From: Flavobacteriales bacterium
Lineage (GTDB): Bacteria; Bacteroidota; Bacteroidia; Flavobacteriales_C; GCA-002722245
Assembly: GCA_023251095.1 (NCBI GenBank)
Contig: JAHEZL010000008.1
Location: 1-64,000 of the forward strand
DNA: 64,000 bases
Direction: 5' to 3'
Shown here: in pieces, positions 1 to 9,021 of the stretch
Numbering within the stretch: the first letter of the stretch is position 1
How the letters are laid out: the number at the start of each line of letters is the position of its first letter
Notes under the pieces: model-generated
Seen by the model: the letters and a program-made list of their open reading frames with translations, nothing else
Told to the model about the DNA's origin: nothing
The model's database searches: none
Made by a program: the position numbers and the translations under genes

Positions 1-167
1 AAAACTCCCGTAAATCAACTATTTCAGCACTATCAAGCAAATGAAAAAGGGAAAGAAAATCACAATCAACTGATTCTCTTTTAATTATGTTAGGACGCTA
101 GTGCGCTTCGCTAAACTTGGCGAGGCGGGGGCATTATTCATCGCGATTGAAAATCGCTGAAATAAGG

Positions 168-198
168 ATTTCAAATTACGCTTCGCTAAATTTGAAAT
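168..198. repeat. Hairpin with conserved 11-nt loop, copy 1
   Basis: Ten-base arms (168-177 and 189-198) are perfectly complementary and enclose the loop ACGCTTCGCTA at 178-188. The same loop occurs on this strand at 439-449 and on the opposite strand at 290-300, each time with a different stem sequence. Confidence 0.75.
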
Positions 199-278
199 TA
201 CCATACTTGAAATTACTGGATAGAAGGAAAAGTTGGGCGCTGAAATTCGTTAGTTTTTATGAGAATGAATGAGTGCGC

Positions 279-311
279 TCCGTTAAGTTTAGCGAAGCGT
301 AACTTGACGGA
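279..311. repeat. Hairpin with conserved 11-nt loop, copy 2 (inverted)
   Basis: Eleven-base arms (279-289 and 301-311) pair with one mismatch around the loop at 290-300. Read on the minus strand the loop is ACGCTTCGCTA, identical to the loops at 178-188 and 439-449. Confidence 0.75.
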
Positions 312-327
312 ATAACGCATCTACGTG

Positions 328-411
328 GAAGTTTTCAACTTCCTTTTTCCGCAGGAAAAACAATAAGAATTTATGAGATGTTCCTCTTCGAGGAAAGAAG
401 TTGAAAACTTC
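328..411. repeat. 15-bp inverted repeat pair
   Basis: GAAGTTTTCAACTTC at 328-342 is the exact reverse complement of 397-411. Between the arms lie two smaller perfect hairpins: 344-350 with 354-360, and 381-386 with 390-395. The block could fold as a branched structure in RNA. Confidence 0.7.
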
Positions 412-430
412 TAAGCGCTAACGTAAAATC

Positions 431-457
431 ACCAAGTTACGCTTCGCTAAACTTGGT
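431..457. repeat. Hairpin with conserved 11-nt loop, copy 3
   Basis: Arms ACCAAGTT (431-438) and AACTTGGT (450-457) are perfectly complementary around the loop ACGCTTCGCTA (439-449). The right arm and loop belong to the 27-bp direct repeat shared with 104-130. In that earlier copy the left arm is missing and the loop starts with G. Confidence 0.75.
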
Positions 458-468
458 GAGGCGGGGAA

Positions 469-485
469 GAAGGAAGGACCTATCG
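469..485. repeat. Dispersed 17-bp repeat, copy 1
   Basis: GAAGGAAGGACCTATCG here is identical to 57906-57922. The following bases remain similar (CCACTAC against TCATTAT). Both copies lie beside the stop codon of a minus-strand gene. Confidence 0.55.
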
Positions 486-522
486 CCACTACTCATAAAA
501 AAGCCGCTAATCAGAATTAAGC

Positions 523-918
523 TTATTTATCCCACTTTATCAAACTATCATTTGGTAGATCATATTCATAGAACTCTTTATTCAGCGTATCCAAATAAAC
601 CCATGCATCTGTCGTAAAACGCAAATTAGTAGAATCGGCATCCATTACATCGTGTCCAATATGATATACAAGATATTTTGTGTTGTTGAGTTCTTCTTCA
701 CGGTCAAATAACCATTCAATATTTACCTTTTCTTGAAGCGCATCCTTTACCAATTGATTTTGGGTTTTATGGATATAGTTTTTAATTGTTGTGTCAGTCC
801 AGTTTTCTTTCGAAGAATTTCCTACAACATTCGTCGTTTTCACTTTTTCTTTTTGGCTATTGTCATCACAACTTTGAAAGAGAAATAAGAATAAAAAAGG
901 AAATAATTTTTTCATCAT
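523..918 (-). CDS. Small putative lipoprotein, unknown function
   Basis: A 131-residue protein with a hydrophobic N-terminus rich in Phe and Leu, followed by a lipobox-like FQSC at about residues 14-17. This predicts a lipid-anchored envelope protein. The mature part is acidic and polar and matches no domain I recognise. A Met doublet at the start (918 or 915) leaves the exact initiation codon open. It lies 51 bases downstream of sucB on the same strand, but a strong terminator separates the two, so it is probably transcribed on its own. No transfer signs are visible. Confidence 0.65.
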   Translation of the reverse strand: MMKKLFPFLFLFLFQSCDDNSQKEKVKTTNVVGNSSKENWTDTTIKNYIHKTQNQLVKDALQEKVNIEWLFDREEELNNTKYLVYHIGHDVMDADSTNLRFTTDAWVYLDTLNKEFYEYDLPNDSLIKWDK

Positions 919-922
919 ATAG

Positions 923-951
923 TAATAAAAAAGCCCGCATTGCGCGGGCTT
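923..951 (-). terminator. Rho-independent terminator of sucAB
   Basis: An 8-bp GC-rich stem (AAGCCCGC at 931-938, GCGGGCTT at 944-951) with a 5-nt loop. On the minus strand it is followed by a run of T. It lies just past the sucB stop codon. Confidence 0.85.
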
Positions 952-969
952 TGCTTTTTAGAATTTATT

Positions 970-2223
970 TTACAACCCCAACAAAATCTCTTCCGCACTT
1001 TTACTTCCCAACAACATTTTACCTGGATTCTCTAACATCTCTTTTACTTTAACTAAGAATCCAACAGATTCTTTTCCATCAATGATTCTATGGTCGTAGC
1101 TTAAAGCAACGTACATGATCGGACGAATTACTACCTGACCGTCAACAGCTACCGGACGCTCAACGATGTTGTGCATGCCTAAGATCGCTGATTGTGGAGG
1201 ATTGATGATTGGTGTAGATAACATGGAACCGAATACACCACCGTTAGTGATGGTGAAAGTACCACCCGTCATATCATCGATGGTTAATTTTCCATCGCGT
1301 GCTTTCAAGGCCAATCTTTTGATTTCGGCTTCAATTTGCGCTAAGCTCATTTGTTCTGCATTTCTCAATACAGGAACCATTAAACCTTTTGGAGAACTTA
1401 CTGCGATAGCTACGTCAGCATAATTGTGTGTAATGATATCTGTTCCATCGATCATGGCGTTAACACCAGGATACAAGCGCAAAGCCTCAGTAACCGCTTT
1501 AGTGAAGAAACTCATGAATCCTAAATTCACATCGTGTTTTTTCGCGAAAGCGTCTTTGTATTTTTTACGGATGTCCATGATAGGTTTCATGTCTACCTCG
1601 TTGAAAGTAGTGAGCATTGCAGTTTCCTGTTTAACGCTCACCAATCTTTCAGATAATTTTTTACGGAGAGCAGTCATTTTGGTGCGTTCTGCATCACGTG
1701 TTCCACCCCATCCACCGCCAACAGCAGCAGAGTCAACGCCTGATGTGATATAATCAACTACATCTGATTTTGTAACTCTTCCACCTTTACCGGAACCATT
1801 TACTTTTCCGGCACCCACACCGTTTTCATCCATTATTTTTTTTGCAGATACAGAAGGATGACCGGCAGCATAAGAGGCTTCTACTTTCGCAGCAGCTTTA
1901 GGAGCTTCTTCTTTTTTAGCAGCAGGAGCAGCGGCAACCGCAGCTTCTTTCTTAGGAGCAGCAGGAGCACCAGCTGGTTTTGCAGCAGCGGTATCAATCT
2001 GACAAACTACAGCGCCAACTTTTACAGTTGTTCCTGCAGGAACCAATATTTTAACGGCTCCGGCTTCTTCAGCCACCAATTCCAATGTCGCTTTATCAGA
2101 ATCAATTTCACCAATTACTTCATCTTTTTCTACCCAGTCGCCATCGGCTTTTACCCAGTTTGCGATTTCTACTTCAGTGATGGATTCACCTGGACTAGGA
2201 ACTTTAACATCTTTAATTGCCAT
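970..2223 (-). CDS. sucB: Dihydrolipoyllysine-residue succinyltransferase (E2 of 2-oxoglutarate dehydrogenase)
   Basis: The E2 core of the 2-oxoglutarate dehydrogenase complex transfers the succinyl group from lipoate to CoA in the TCA cycle. The 417 residues show one lipoyl domain (about 1-76) with the lipoylated lysine in DSDKA at K44. An Ala/Pro/Lys-rich linker follows, then a peripheral-subunit-binding domain around 120-160 ([14 protein letters not shown]) and the catalytic acyltransferase domain. The active-site HxxxDG is in YDHRIIDGK, with H378 and D382. Length and single lipoyl domain are normal for SucB. It starts at ATG 2223, 32 bases after the sucA stop, so the two form one transcript. 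Confidence 0.97.
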   Translation of the reverse strand: MAIKDVKVPSPGESITEVEIANWVKADGDWVEKDEVIGEIDSDKATLELVAEEAGAVKILVPAGTTVKVGAVVCQIDTAAAKPAGAPAAPKKEAAVAAAPAAKKEEAPKAAAKVEASYAAGHPSVSAKKIMDENGVGAGKVNGSGKGGRVTKSDVVDYITSGVDSAAVGGGWGGTRDAERTKMTALRKKLSERLVSVKQETAMLTTFNEVDMKPIMDIRKKYKDAFAKKHDVNLGFMSFFTKAVTEALRLYPGVNAMIDGTDIITHNYADVAIAVSSPKGLMVPVLRNAEQMSLAQIEAEIKRLALKARDGKLTIDDMTGGTFTITNGGVFGSMLSTPIINPPQSAILGMHNIVERPVAVDGQVVIRPIMYVALSYDHRIIDGKESVGFLVKVKEMLENPGKMLLGSKSAEEILLGL

Positions 2224-2255
2224 GTGTGTGCTTTTTTACGTGTTTTAATTTTGTA

Positions 2256-4997
2256 CTATTTCGCTAAAATTTTAGCGTATGAAAATATTTTGTCGAACAA
2301 TGCTTTTGTACGTGCTTCGTGACGTTTGTAAGATCCCGTTGCAGGAGAAGCCGATTCCGGAATAGAAATCAAATCCAGCTTAACATCTCGGAATTTGCGT
2401 AACATGAATGACCATGCGCCCATGTTTTCAGGTTCTTCCTGGATCCAGAAATATTTGTCGGCTTTTTTGTATTTCGCTACAATAGCTTTCAATTGTTTAT
2501 CAGGGAAAGGATACATCTGCTCAATTCTCACCAATGCAATGTTGTTGAACTCTCCATAAGTTTTTCTTTTCTCCTGATATTCATAGAAGATTTTTCCTGA
2601 GCAGAACATTACTGCATCCACGTCGTTTGCTTTTACATCAGCATCGTCGATCACTTCTTGGAATCTTCCTTTGATTAAATCTTCCACAGGAGAAACGCAA
2701 GCTGGATATCTGAGTAATTTTTTAGGAGTAAATACGATCAATGGTTTGCGGAATTCGCGTGCCAATTGTCGGCGTAAAGCGTGGTAGAAGTTAGCAGGAG
2801 TTGAACAGTTTACAATCTGCATGTTGTTACGCGCAGAGAGCTGTAAAAATCTTTCCAGTCTTGCGGAAGAGTGCTCGGCACCCTGACCTTCATAACCGTG
2901 AGGCATCAGCATTACCAAGCCATTTTGGCATTTCCATTTGTCTTCGCTGGCGCTGATAAACTGGTCGATAATGATTTGCGCACCGTTGTTAAAGTCGCCG
3001 AATTGCGCTTCCCAAATCGTTAACCAATTCGGAGTGGTTAACGCAAAACCGTATTCAAAACCTAATACAGCGTATTCAGAAAGTAATGAATTTTTTATCA
3101 TCAATTGCGCCGGTTGATCAGGCGCAATGTTGTTTAACGGACAATATTCTTCTTCCGATTCTTCCACTTTTAAAATGGCGTGACGGTGAGAGAAAGTTCC
3201 TCTTTCAACATCTTGCCCTGTGAAACGAACAGGATGTCCTTCCATCATCAAAGTACCGTAAGCCAAGAGTTCGCACATCCCCCAATCCAACTGATTGGAT
3301 TCTTCGATCATCGCCTTTCTTTTCTCTAATTCTTTGTCGATTTTCTTGATGAACTTCAATCCTTTCGGATTTTCGTAAAGTGCTTTCGCCACTTTTAAAA
3401 GCGTTTTTTTATCTACACCTGTTTCAGGAGATTGGTCGAAATCGGCATCGGTTGATTTGCGGAAACCTTCCCAGTAGTCCTTAAGGAAAGAAGTGATTTT
3501 TGATTTTTCAATTTCTTTGGCCTCCGTCAAACGCTCGTTCAATTCATTTTGGAATGCCTGCTCCATTTCCTTTGCCATAGCGGCTTCCACAACACCTTGC
3601 TGCATTAGTTTTTCAACGTAAATGGCGCGAGGGTCAGGATGGGTAGCGATGAGTTTGTACAACAATGGTTGCGTGTAGCGAGGTTCATCACCTTCGTTGT
3701 GACCGTGTTTACGGTAGCACAGCATATCAATAAAAACGTCTCTTTTGTATTTCTGACGGTATTCCATCGCAAGGTTAATGGTGTGCGTCATTGCTTCGGC
3801 ATCGTCACCATTCACGTGGAAAACCGGACACAGCGTTACTTTCGCGATGTCGGTGCAATAGGTAGAGGAACGTGCATCCAGGTAGTTGGTAGTAAATCCA
3901 ACCTGATTGTTGATCACGATATGAATGGTTCCACCTAATTTATAAGCTTTCAATTGCGCCATTTGCAATACCTCGTAAACGATGCCTTGTCCGGCAACAG
4001 CAGCGTCTCCGTGAATCAATATCGGACAAACTTTATTCAAATCATTGTTGAATAAAGTATCCAGTTTTGCTTTGGCAATACCACCTACCACAGGATCTAC
4101 CGCCTCTAAGTGAGAAGGGTTTGGAGATAAAGTCAGTCGTACATTTTTACCGATATCGGTTTTGATGTCACAGGTGTAGCCCATATGGTACTTCACATCG
4201 CCATCAAACAAGCTGTCGTCATCGTAATCCTTGTGTTCAAATTCTGAGAAAATTTCTTTGTATGTTTTGTAGAAGATGTTCGCCAAAACGTTCAATCGTC
4301 CGCGATGCGCCATACCTACCACAAATTCCTCAATGCCTAATTCAGCACCTTTTTCAATTACTGAATCCATAGCAGGAATCAATACCTCTGCTCCTTGAAG
4401 AGAGAAGCGTTTTTGCCCTACATATTTTTTATCCAAGAAAGATTCAAAAACCACAGCCTGATTCAATTTTTTAAGAATCTGACGTTTTTGATCAACCGTA
4501 AATTTTGTTTTGTTTTTACTGCTTTCAACTTTTTCTTTCAGCCAGTTGAACATCTCCAAGTTACGGATGTAAGTATACTCAATACCAATAGATTCACAGT
4601 AAGTTTCCTCGAGGTGAGCAACGATGTCTTTTAATTTTGCATTACCTAAGCCCAGCTGATTACCGGCTTGAAATACGGTTTCCAGATCCTTTTCAGTGAA
4701 ACCGAAATTTTCAACGGCAAGGGTAGGGGAGTATTGGCGACGGGCCCGAACAGGATTGGTTTTGGTGAAAAGATGACCACTTTTGCGGTAGGCACCAATG
4801 AGCTCAATCACTTTAAATTCCTTGGCTACATTTTCAGGAACCGCTCCACCTGAGCTGAAATTACTGGTATAGAAATCAAATCCTGCGAAAAATTGCTTCC
4901 AGCTGGCGTCTACAGAATCGGGATTTTTAAGATATTGTTGGTATAAATTCTCAATCGCGTTTACATCCGCGTTCCCTACGTATGAAAAATCACTCAT
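2256..4997 (-). CDS. sucA: 2-oxoglutarate dehydrogenase E1 component
   Basis: A thiamine-diphosphate-dependent E1 subunit that decarboxylates 2-oxoglutarate and succinylates the E2 lipoyl group. It has 913 residues, the usual length. The N-terminus (YVGNADVNAIENLYQQYLKNPDSV region) is the short E2-interacting helix typical of OGDH E1. MAHRGRLNVLANI and HGDAAVAGQGIVYE belong to the ThDP-binding domain, and YRKHGHNEGDEPRYTQP follows. GTFSHRHAIL and the C-terminal transketolase-like region complete the enzyme. It heads the sucAB transcript, and a perfect -7 box lies 23 bases upstream of the ATG. Confidence 0.97.
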   Translation of the reverse strand: MSDFSYVGNADVNAIENLYQQYLKNPDSVDASWKQFFAGFDFYTSNFSSGGAVPENVAKEFKVIELIGAYRKSGHLFTKTNPVRARRQYSPTLAVENFGFTEKDLETVFQAGNQLGLGNAKLKDIVAHLEETYCESIGIEYTYIRNLEMFNWLKEKVESSKNKTKFTVDQKRQILKKLNQAVVFESFLDKKYVGQKRFSLQGAEVLIPAMDSVIEKGAELGIEEFVVGMAHRGRLNVLANIFYKTYKEIFSEFEHKDYDDDSLFDGDVKYHMGYTCDIKTDIGKNVRLTLSPNPSHLEAVDPVVGGIAKAKLDTLFNNDLNKVCPILIHGDAAVAGQGIVYEVLQMAQLKAYKLGGTIHIVINNQVGFTTNYLDARSSTYCTDIAKVTLCPVFHVNGDDAEAMTHTINLAMEYRQKYKRDVFIDMLCYRKHGHNEGDEPRYTQPLLYKLIATHPDPRAIYVEKLMQQGVVEAAMAKEMEQAFQNELNERLTEAKEIEKSKITSFLKDYWEGFRKSTDADFDQSPETGVDKKTLLKVAKALYENPKGLKFIKKIDKELEKRKAMIEESNQLDWGMCELLAYGTLMMEGHPVRFTGQDVERGTFSHRHAILKVEESEEEYCPLNNIAPDQPAQLMIKNSLLSEYAVLGFEYGFALTTPNWLTIWEAQFGDFNNGAQIIIDQFISASEDKWKCQNGLVMLMPHGYEGQGAEHSSARLERFLQLSARNNMQIVNCSTPANFYHALRRQLAREFRKPLIVFTPKKLLRYPACVSPVEDLIKGRFQEVIDDADVKANDVDAVMFCSGKIFYEYQEKRKTYGEFNNIALVRIEQMYPFPDKQLKAIVAKYKKADKYFWIQEEPENMGAWSFMLRKFRDVKLDLISIPESASPATGSYKRHEARTKALFDKIFSYAKILAK

Positions 4998-5020
4998 AAA
5001 GTTTGTTTGTGGTTAACAGC

Positions 5021-5028
5021 CAAATTTA
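5021..5028 (-). promoter_or_regulatory. Putative -7 promoter box for sucAB
   Basis: Read on the minus strand this is TAAATTTG, an exact match to the Bacteroidota TAnnTTTG consensus, 23 bases before the sucA ATG. No clear TTG was found at the -33 position. Confidence 0.5.
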
Positions 5029-5121
5029 ACTTTATTTTTAATAAAACCCTACCCGGAAGCCTTTTGCTTGGTAAAATACTTCATCTTTTTACAATGCACT
5101 TAAAAATTGTGATATGAAAAA

Positions 5122-5152
5122 TTGTCTGTTTAAGGGTTGTGAATTACTTTTA
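5122..5152 (+). promoter_or_regulatory. Putative promoter of the secreted protein at 5183
   Basis: TTG at 5122-5124 and TACTTTTA at 5145-5152 are separated by 20 bases. The -7 box has one mismatch to TAnnTTTG. The ATG follows 30 bases later. Confidence 0.45.
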
Positions 5153-5182
5153 AGCGCTCTTCATTAAAAAAACAGAAAGCGT

Positions 5183-5800
5183 ATGAAAAAATATTTTCTT
5201 GCCGGAATAGTCTTAGTTGTACTTCTTACCAGTGCGGTGACTACAAGCACTATTATCTTTGAGGATCATTTTGTTGAAAATGAAAATGGATGGTCGCTGG
5301 GAACCGATGATTGGTGTACCTCTAAAATTACCAACGGCAAGCTCTATTATGAAGGCACTGCTTACATAAAGAATGAAGGAGGATCAACGTGGCTCACGGT
5401 GCCCGATTTAAAATTGCCAATGACAGGATTTACTGTTAAATGCAATACTAAATGGGTGAAGCATACAGAAAAGGACGACACTTATTATGGCTATGGCTTT
5501 GCGATAGGAGAATATTATTTTCTATTGTATGGATACGGTGATCGTCGTTTACTTTTTTACAATACTACCGAGGAGAAATACGAAACTATAGTGGATTGGG
5601 GTGAAACAACTTTTGTAAAAAAATACACTGAGGCAAATGACATTAAAATTGTTTACAAAGACGGTAAAGCAGCGTTTTATTGCAATGGAGAAATGTTGTA
5701 CAAGAAAGAGATTAAAATTACCGAAGCAGACAAACTGAAAATTTATGTAGAAGAGTCGGAAGCAGTAGAGTTTGATGATCTTATAGTGACAAAAGACTAG
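5183..5800 (+). CDS. Secreted protein, probable concanavalin-like lectin fold
   Basis: A 205-residue protein with a Sec signal peptide (KKYFLAGIVLVVLLTSAVTTS). The mature part begins with an IIFEDHFVENENGWSLG motif. This is how many exported beta-sandwich (LamG/ConA-like, DUF1080-like) domains start. It is rich in aromatic residues and ends with FDDLIVTKD, the typical final strand of such folds. A role in carbohydrate binding is an inference from the fold; no catalytic residues are identified. It stands alone on the plus strand, with its stop three bases from the stop of the convergent minus operon. Confidence 0.7.
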   Translation: MKKYFLAGIVLVVLLTSAVTTSTIIFEDHFVENENGWSLGTDDWCTSKITNGKLYYEGTAYIKNEGGSTWLTVPDLKLPMTGFTVKCNTKWVKHTEKDDTYYGYGFAIGEYYFLLYGYGDRRLLFYNTTEEKYETIVDWGETTFVKKYTEANDIKIVYKDGKAAFYCNGEMLYKKEIKITEADKLKIYVEESEAVEFDDLIVTKD

Positions 5801-5803
5801 GGT

Positions 5804-6151
5804 TTATTTGTAATATTCTCTGATCACTACTTTTTTCAGTTCTCTTTGTAAAATCATATCTGTCAGTAGTTCTATGGGATTGTCATTTTGCAGTGCCTTT
5901 CGGGTTTGATTTTCATCAAGATCAATGCGGTAAAGTATATTCCAGAAATTATCTTGTTGTTTTTCCCAAAGTGAAGACATGTGCATTAAAACCTGCTCAT
6001 ACAATTCCTCATAAGCAGTTTCTGTATTGCCTGAAAAAGAAATTTCATGATTGAAGGTCCCGAAATCCTTTTGCACCTGTGCAGCAGTTTTTTCAATAAT
6101 ATCGAGGCGTTTTTGGTAGGGGCTAAGGTCTTTTAAACTGAGCTCTTCCAT
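5804..6151 (-). CDS. Small conserved-context protein, unknown function
   Basis: A 115-residue acidic, helical, cytoplasmic-looking protein. I do not recognise the family. It contains no Cys cluster, membrane segment or signal peptide. ATG at 6151 overlaps the stop of the polyprenyl synthase by one base (TGATG). A GTG one codon upstream (6154) is an alternative start. The overlap implies translational coupling and a shared transcript, so a role linked to isoprenoid or sugar-nucleotide metabolism is possible but unproven. Confidence 0.65.
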   Translation of the reverse strand: MEELSLKDLSPYQKRLDIIEKTAAQVQKDFGTFNHEISFSGNTETAYEELYEQVLMHMSSLWEKQQDNFWNILYRIDLDENQTRKALQNDNPIELLTDMILQRELKKVVIREYYK

Positions 6152-7128
6152 CACTGAATTCGTTTGGAAAGCAGGTCGGCGAAATCCTTGAGCTGACTTT
6201 TTTTATGTTCCGGTACATGAATTTCTTCCAGAAGTGCGTAAGCCTTGTTGTAATAGTCATTCATTTTTTTCAATGACAACTGATCAATTCCGCTGCGGGT
6301 ATAAATTTCGGTGATGGCTTTTACTTTGGCTTTGTTATCAGGATTTTTAGCAGAAATCCATTGATCCAGTTCAGCCTTATCAGCAGTATTCGCCTTATCC
6401 AGAGCGGAAAGCAATAAATAAGTTTTTTTGTTGCTGATGATATCACCGCCGATTTGTTTGCCAAATTTTTCAGGATCGCCGTATACATCTAGGTAATCGT
6501 CCATGAGCTGGAAGCCCATTCCTAAATTTTCTCCGAAGAGGTATATTTTTTTGCAGTTTTCGTCGGAAGCATCACCGAGGATAGCGCCTATTTTCAGGCT
6601 TCCGGCTAGTAAAACTGCAGTTTTCAAACGAATCATTTCCAGATAATCATCAATGCTTACGGCATCCTGATTTTCATAATTCATATCAAACTGCTGACCT
6701 TCGCAAACCTCTATGGCAGTAGTGTTGAATACATCATAAATTTCGCGGATGCGGGCCGATTTTATCTTGTTTATTTGAGCGAAAGCCACCACCAGCATAG
6801 CATCTCCGGAGAGAATGCCTGTATTGATGTTCCATTTTTCATGTACAGTTGGATTGCCGCGACGCAAGGGAGCATTGTCCATAATATCGTCGTGAATCAA
6901 AGTGAAATTATGGAAGAGCTCTACGGCCAGTGCGGCATAGGCGCAGTCTTCGATGTTTTCTTCGAATAAAGCGTTGGCAATAAAAATCAGCTGCGGACGC
7001 AATCTTTTTCCGCCGATTGATAAAATATAGCGCAAAGGCTCATATAGTTGTCCGGGAGCTTTGTCAATAGCCAGTTCGGCAATTTTTTGCTCTATTATTT
7101 TTTCATATGTCAAGGAGGAAACTTCCAT
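6151..7128 (-). CDS. Polyprenyl (isoprenyl) diphosphate synthase
   Basis: A trans-isoprenyl diphosphate synthase that extends an allylic diphosphate with isopentenyl diphosphate. It has 325 residues. First aspartate-rich motif DDIMD (residues 80-84, in LIHDDIMDNAPLRRG); second motif DDYLD (210-214, in GFQLMDDYLDVYGD). GGKRLRP at about 39-45 binds diphosphate. The chain-length class (geranylgeranyl, farnesyl or longer for quinones) cannot be fixed by eye. Its ATG directly follows the stop of the upstream SDR gene, so it is cotranscribed. Confidence 0.93.
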   Translation of the reverse strand: MEVSSLTYEKIIEQKIAELAIDKAPGQLYEPLRYILSIGGKRLRPQLIFIANALFEENIEDCAYAALAVELFHNFTLIHDDIMDNAPLRRGNPTVHEKWNINTGILSGDAMLVVAFAQINKIKSARIREIYDVFNTTAIEVCEGQQFDMNYENQDAVSIDDYLEMIRLKTAVLLAGSLKIGAILGDASDENCKKIYLFGENLGMGFQLMDDYLDVYGDPEKFGKQIGGDIISNKKTYLLLSALDKANTADKAELDQWISAKNPDNKAKVKAITEIYTRSGIDQLSLKKMNDYYNKAYALLEEIHVPEHKKSQLKDFADLLSKRIQ

Positions 7129-8076
7129 TTAGTGGGTTACTGCGAAATGATTGCTTTCCAATAATTTAAGAATACCTTCTTTTAGTGGCAGCATTTCACG
7201 ACCGAGCAATTCTTTCATTTTTGAATTGTCCGGACATCTGCGTGTCATATCGCCTTCCTTCAATTTAGGAACATGAATGATTTTAGAAGAAGAACCGGTT
7301 AATTCTATCACTAATTTGGCCAGTTCCAGCATGGTGATTTCGCTTTCTCCTCCGATGTTGATTACGTCATTCACCACTTTGTTTTCATAAAAGGCTTTTA
7401 AGCAGGCCCCTACATTGTCGTCAACGTAGCAGAAAGTACGCGTCTGACTGCCGTCGCCGTATATATTGATGTCTTTGTTATTTAAAGCGGCATACAAAAA
7501 TTTCGACATTACGAAATCCTTGCTTTGCTTAGCGCCATATGTGTTGAAGAAACGGAAGATGGTGTATTCCAATCCGAATTCAAACTGGTAAGATCTTAAG
7601 AAAGCCTCGCCCACATTTTTCACAACAGCGTAAGGAACACGGGAGTTCAAAGGAGTAGTTAATTCATGTTGCGGCAATTCTACCGGTTCGCCGTACACTT
7701 CTGATGAGGATGAGAAAAACACACGTTTAACACCTGTGCTTTTTGCGATATTTAAAATGTTTTTAATGCCTTCAATGTCGCGCAATACTTTAACAGGATG
7801 CGCCTGAGTTCTGATAACGCCCACCAGTGCAGCGTAGTGGAACACGTAATCAAACTTATGTCCGAACATAATTTCAGAGATGTCTCTGTATTCGTTCACA
7901 TCGGCTTTAATGAAAACCCAGTTGTCCTTGGATTTTTTAGGAAGATTTTCCTTTTTTCCTGTAGAGAGGTTGTCTACAATCACAACAAAATTGTCTTTGT
8001 CTTCAATCAATTTTTCAGCAAGATGACTGCCTACAAATCCTGCTCCGCCGGTGATTAAAATTTTTCTCATGGTCAT
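7129..8076 (-). CDS. NAD-dependent epimerase/dehydratase (extended SDR)
   Basis: A 315-residue nucleotide-sugar-modifying SDR. The Rossmann motif GGAGFVGS has glycines at 10, 13 and 16. The catalytic set is the serine cluster FSSSSEVYGEP (about 121-131) and YAVVK (Y149, K153). [15 protein letters not shown]-like sequence (here YGDGSQTRTFCYVDD) is shared with UDP-glucuronate decarboxylases and related epimerases. The substrate is uncertain: UDP-glucose/glucuronate-type epimerase or dehydratase. It lies two bases after rmlA, in the same operon. An alternative ATG two codons downstream (8070) is possible. Confidence 0.85.
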   Translation of the reverse strand: MTMRKILITGGAGFVGSHLAEKLIEDKDNFVVIVDNLSTGKKENLPKKSKDNWVFIKADVNEYRDISEIMFGHKFDYVFHYAALVGVIRTQAHPVKVLRDIEGIKNILNIAKSTGVKRVFFSSSSEVYGEPVELPQHELTTPLNSRVPYAVVKNVGEAFLRSYQFEFGLEYTIFRFFNTYGAKQSKDFVMSKFLYAALNNKDINIYGDGSQTRTFCYVDDNVGACLKAFYENKVVNDVINIGGESEITMLELAKLVIELTGSSSKIIHVPKLKEGDMTRRCPDNSKMKELLGREMLPLKEGILKLLESNHFAVTH

Positions 8077-8078
8077 TT

Positions 8079-8945
8079 CTATTTTTCTGATAAAAGGTTC
8101 TTCAAGTATAGTCCGTAGCCGCTTTTAAGCAAAGGAGTAGCAATTTCAAGCAATTGCTCGGCGTTGATGAAGCCCTGCTGATAAGCAATTTCTTCAATGC
8201 AACCGATTTTTAATCCCTGACGTTCTTCAATCACCTGAACATATTGTCCCGCTTGCATTAGCGAAGCAAAAGTTCCTGTGTCGAGCCATGCAGTTCCTCT
8301 GTCTAAAATTTCAACTTTAAGTTTTCTACGTTCTAAATAATTTTTGTTTACATCGGTGATCTCATATTCCCCTCTGGCGCTTGGTTTAAGGGATTTAGCG
8401 ATTTCTACCACATCATTGTCGTAAAAATACAAGCCAGGAACAGCGTAATTCGATTTTGGAATTTTTGGTTTTTCTTCCAGAGAGATGGCAATTTTGTTTT
8501 TATCAAACTCCACCACACCTGAGCGTTCCGGATCAGAAACATGATAAGCAAATACAATGGCGCCATCGGGATCAGAGCAGTTAGGAAGTACTTTTTCTAC
8601 TGTAGAGCCATAAAATATATTGTCGCCCAATATCAAAGAAACTTTGTCTTTTCCGATAAATTTTTCTCCTAAAACAAAGGCCTGAGCGAGTCCGTTGGGA
8701 ACTTCCTGAACAACATAAGAAAATGAGCAGCCTACGCGTGAACCGTCGCCCAATAGTTTTTTAAAAGCAGCCTGATCTTCGGGAGTAGTAATGATTAATA
8801 TTTCTCTGATTCCGGCTTTCATTAAAGTGGCCAGAGGGTAGTAAATCATTGGTTTGTCATAGATGGGCATGAGTTGCTTGCTCACCACCTGAGTCAATGG
8901 ATAAAGTCGTGTTCCTGATCCGCCGGCTAGTATAATTCCTTTCAT
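8079..8945 (-). CDS. rmlA: Glucose-1-phosphate thymidylyltransferase
   Basis: Makes dTDP-glucose from glucose-1-phosphate and dTTP, the first step towards dTDP-deoxysugars. 288 residues, the usual length. The N-terminal nucleotide-binding signature [11 protein letters not shown] is followed by [17 protein letters not shown]. Further down, LGDNIFYG and GTAWLDTG are characteristic of RmlA. It is the first gene of the operon that continues to the SDR, polyprenyl synthase and the small protein. No rmlC or rmlD is nearby; the rfbB partner lies 38 kb away at 47419. Confidence 0.95.
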   Translation of the reverse strand: MKGIILAGGSGTRLYPLTQVVSKQLMPIYDKPMIYYPLATLMKAGIREILIITTPEDQAAFKKLLGDGSRVGCSFSYVVQEVPNGLAQAFVLGEKFIGKDKVSLILGDNIFYGSTVEKVLPNCSDPDGAIVFAYHVSDPERSGVVEFDKNKIAISLEEKPKIPKSNYAVPGLYFYDNDVVEIAKSLKPSARGEYEITDVNKNYLERRKLKVEILDRGTAWLDTGTFASLMQAGQYVQVIEERQGLKIGCIEEIAYQQGFINAEQLLEIATPLLKSGYGLYLKNLLSEK

Positions 8946-9021
8946 TTGGCCTTGTTTATTTTTTTATTGTCAAATGTTATACAAATCATCATTTAATTTT
9001 TCTTGAAAAAGATTTAGTATT

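Larger units (their letters stand above)
1..522. other. Non-coding, hairpin-rich intergenic stretch
   Basis: No credible reading frame is present in these 522 bases. The stretch is dense in short direct and inverted repeats. A 27-bp sequence at 104-130 recurs at 440-466 with one mismatch. Three hairpins share one loop sequence (listed separately). A 15-bp inverted pair lies at 328-342 and 397-411. Small perfect hairpins lie at 344-360 and 381-395. The right edge carries a 17-bp sequence that recurs at 57906-57922. What lies to the left of base 1 is unknown, so this could be the end of a larger repeat-rich region. Confidence 0.7.

Noticed and set aside
1-522. Possible tRNA or known riboswitch in the left-hand gap
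   Set aside because: No cloverleaf with a TTC-type T-arm or CCA end and no recognisable riboswitch core was found; only short hairpins are present.
1858-2322. 154-residue plus-strand ORF antisense to sucB
   Set aside because: It is rich in Ser, Phe and Arg, which arises from reading the Ala/Pro/Lys-rich linker of SucB backwards. No start signal or domain supports it.
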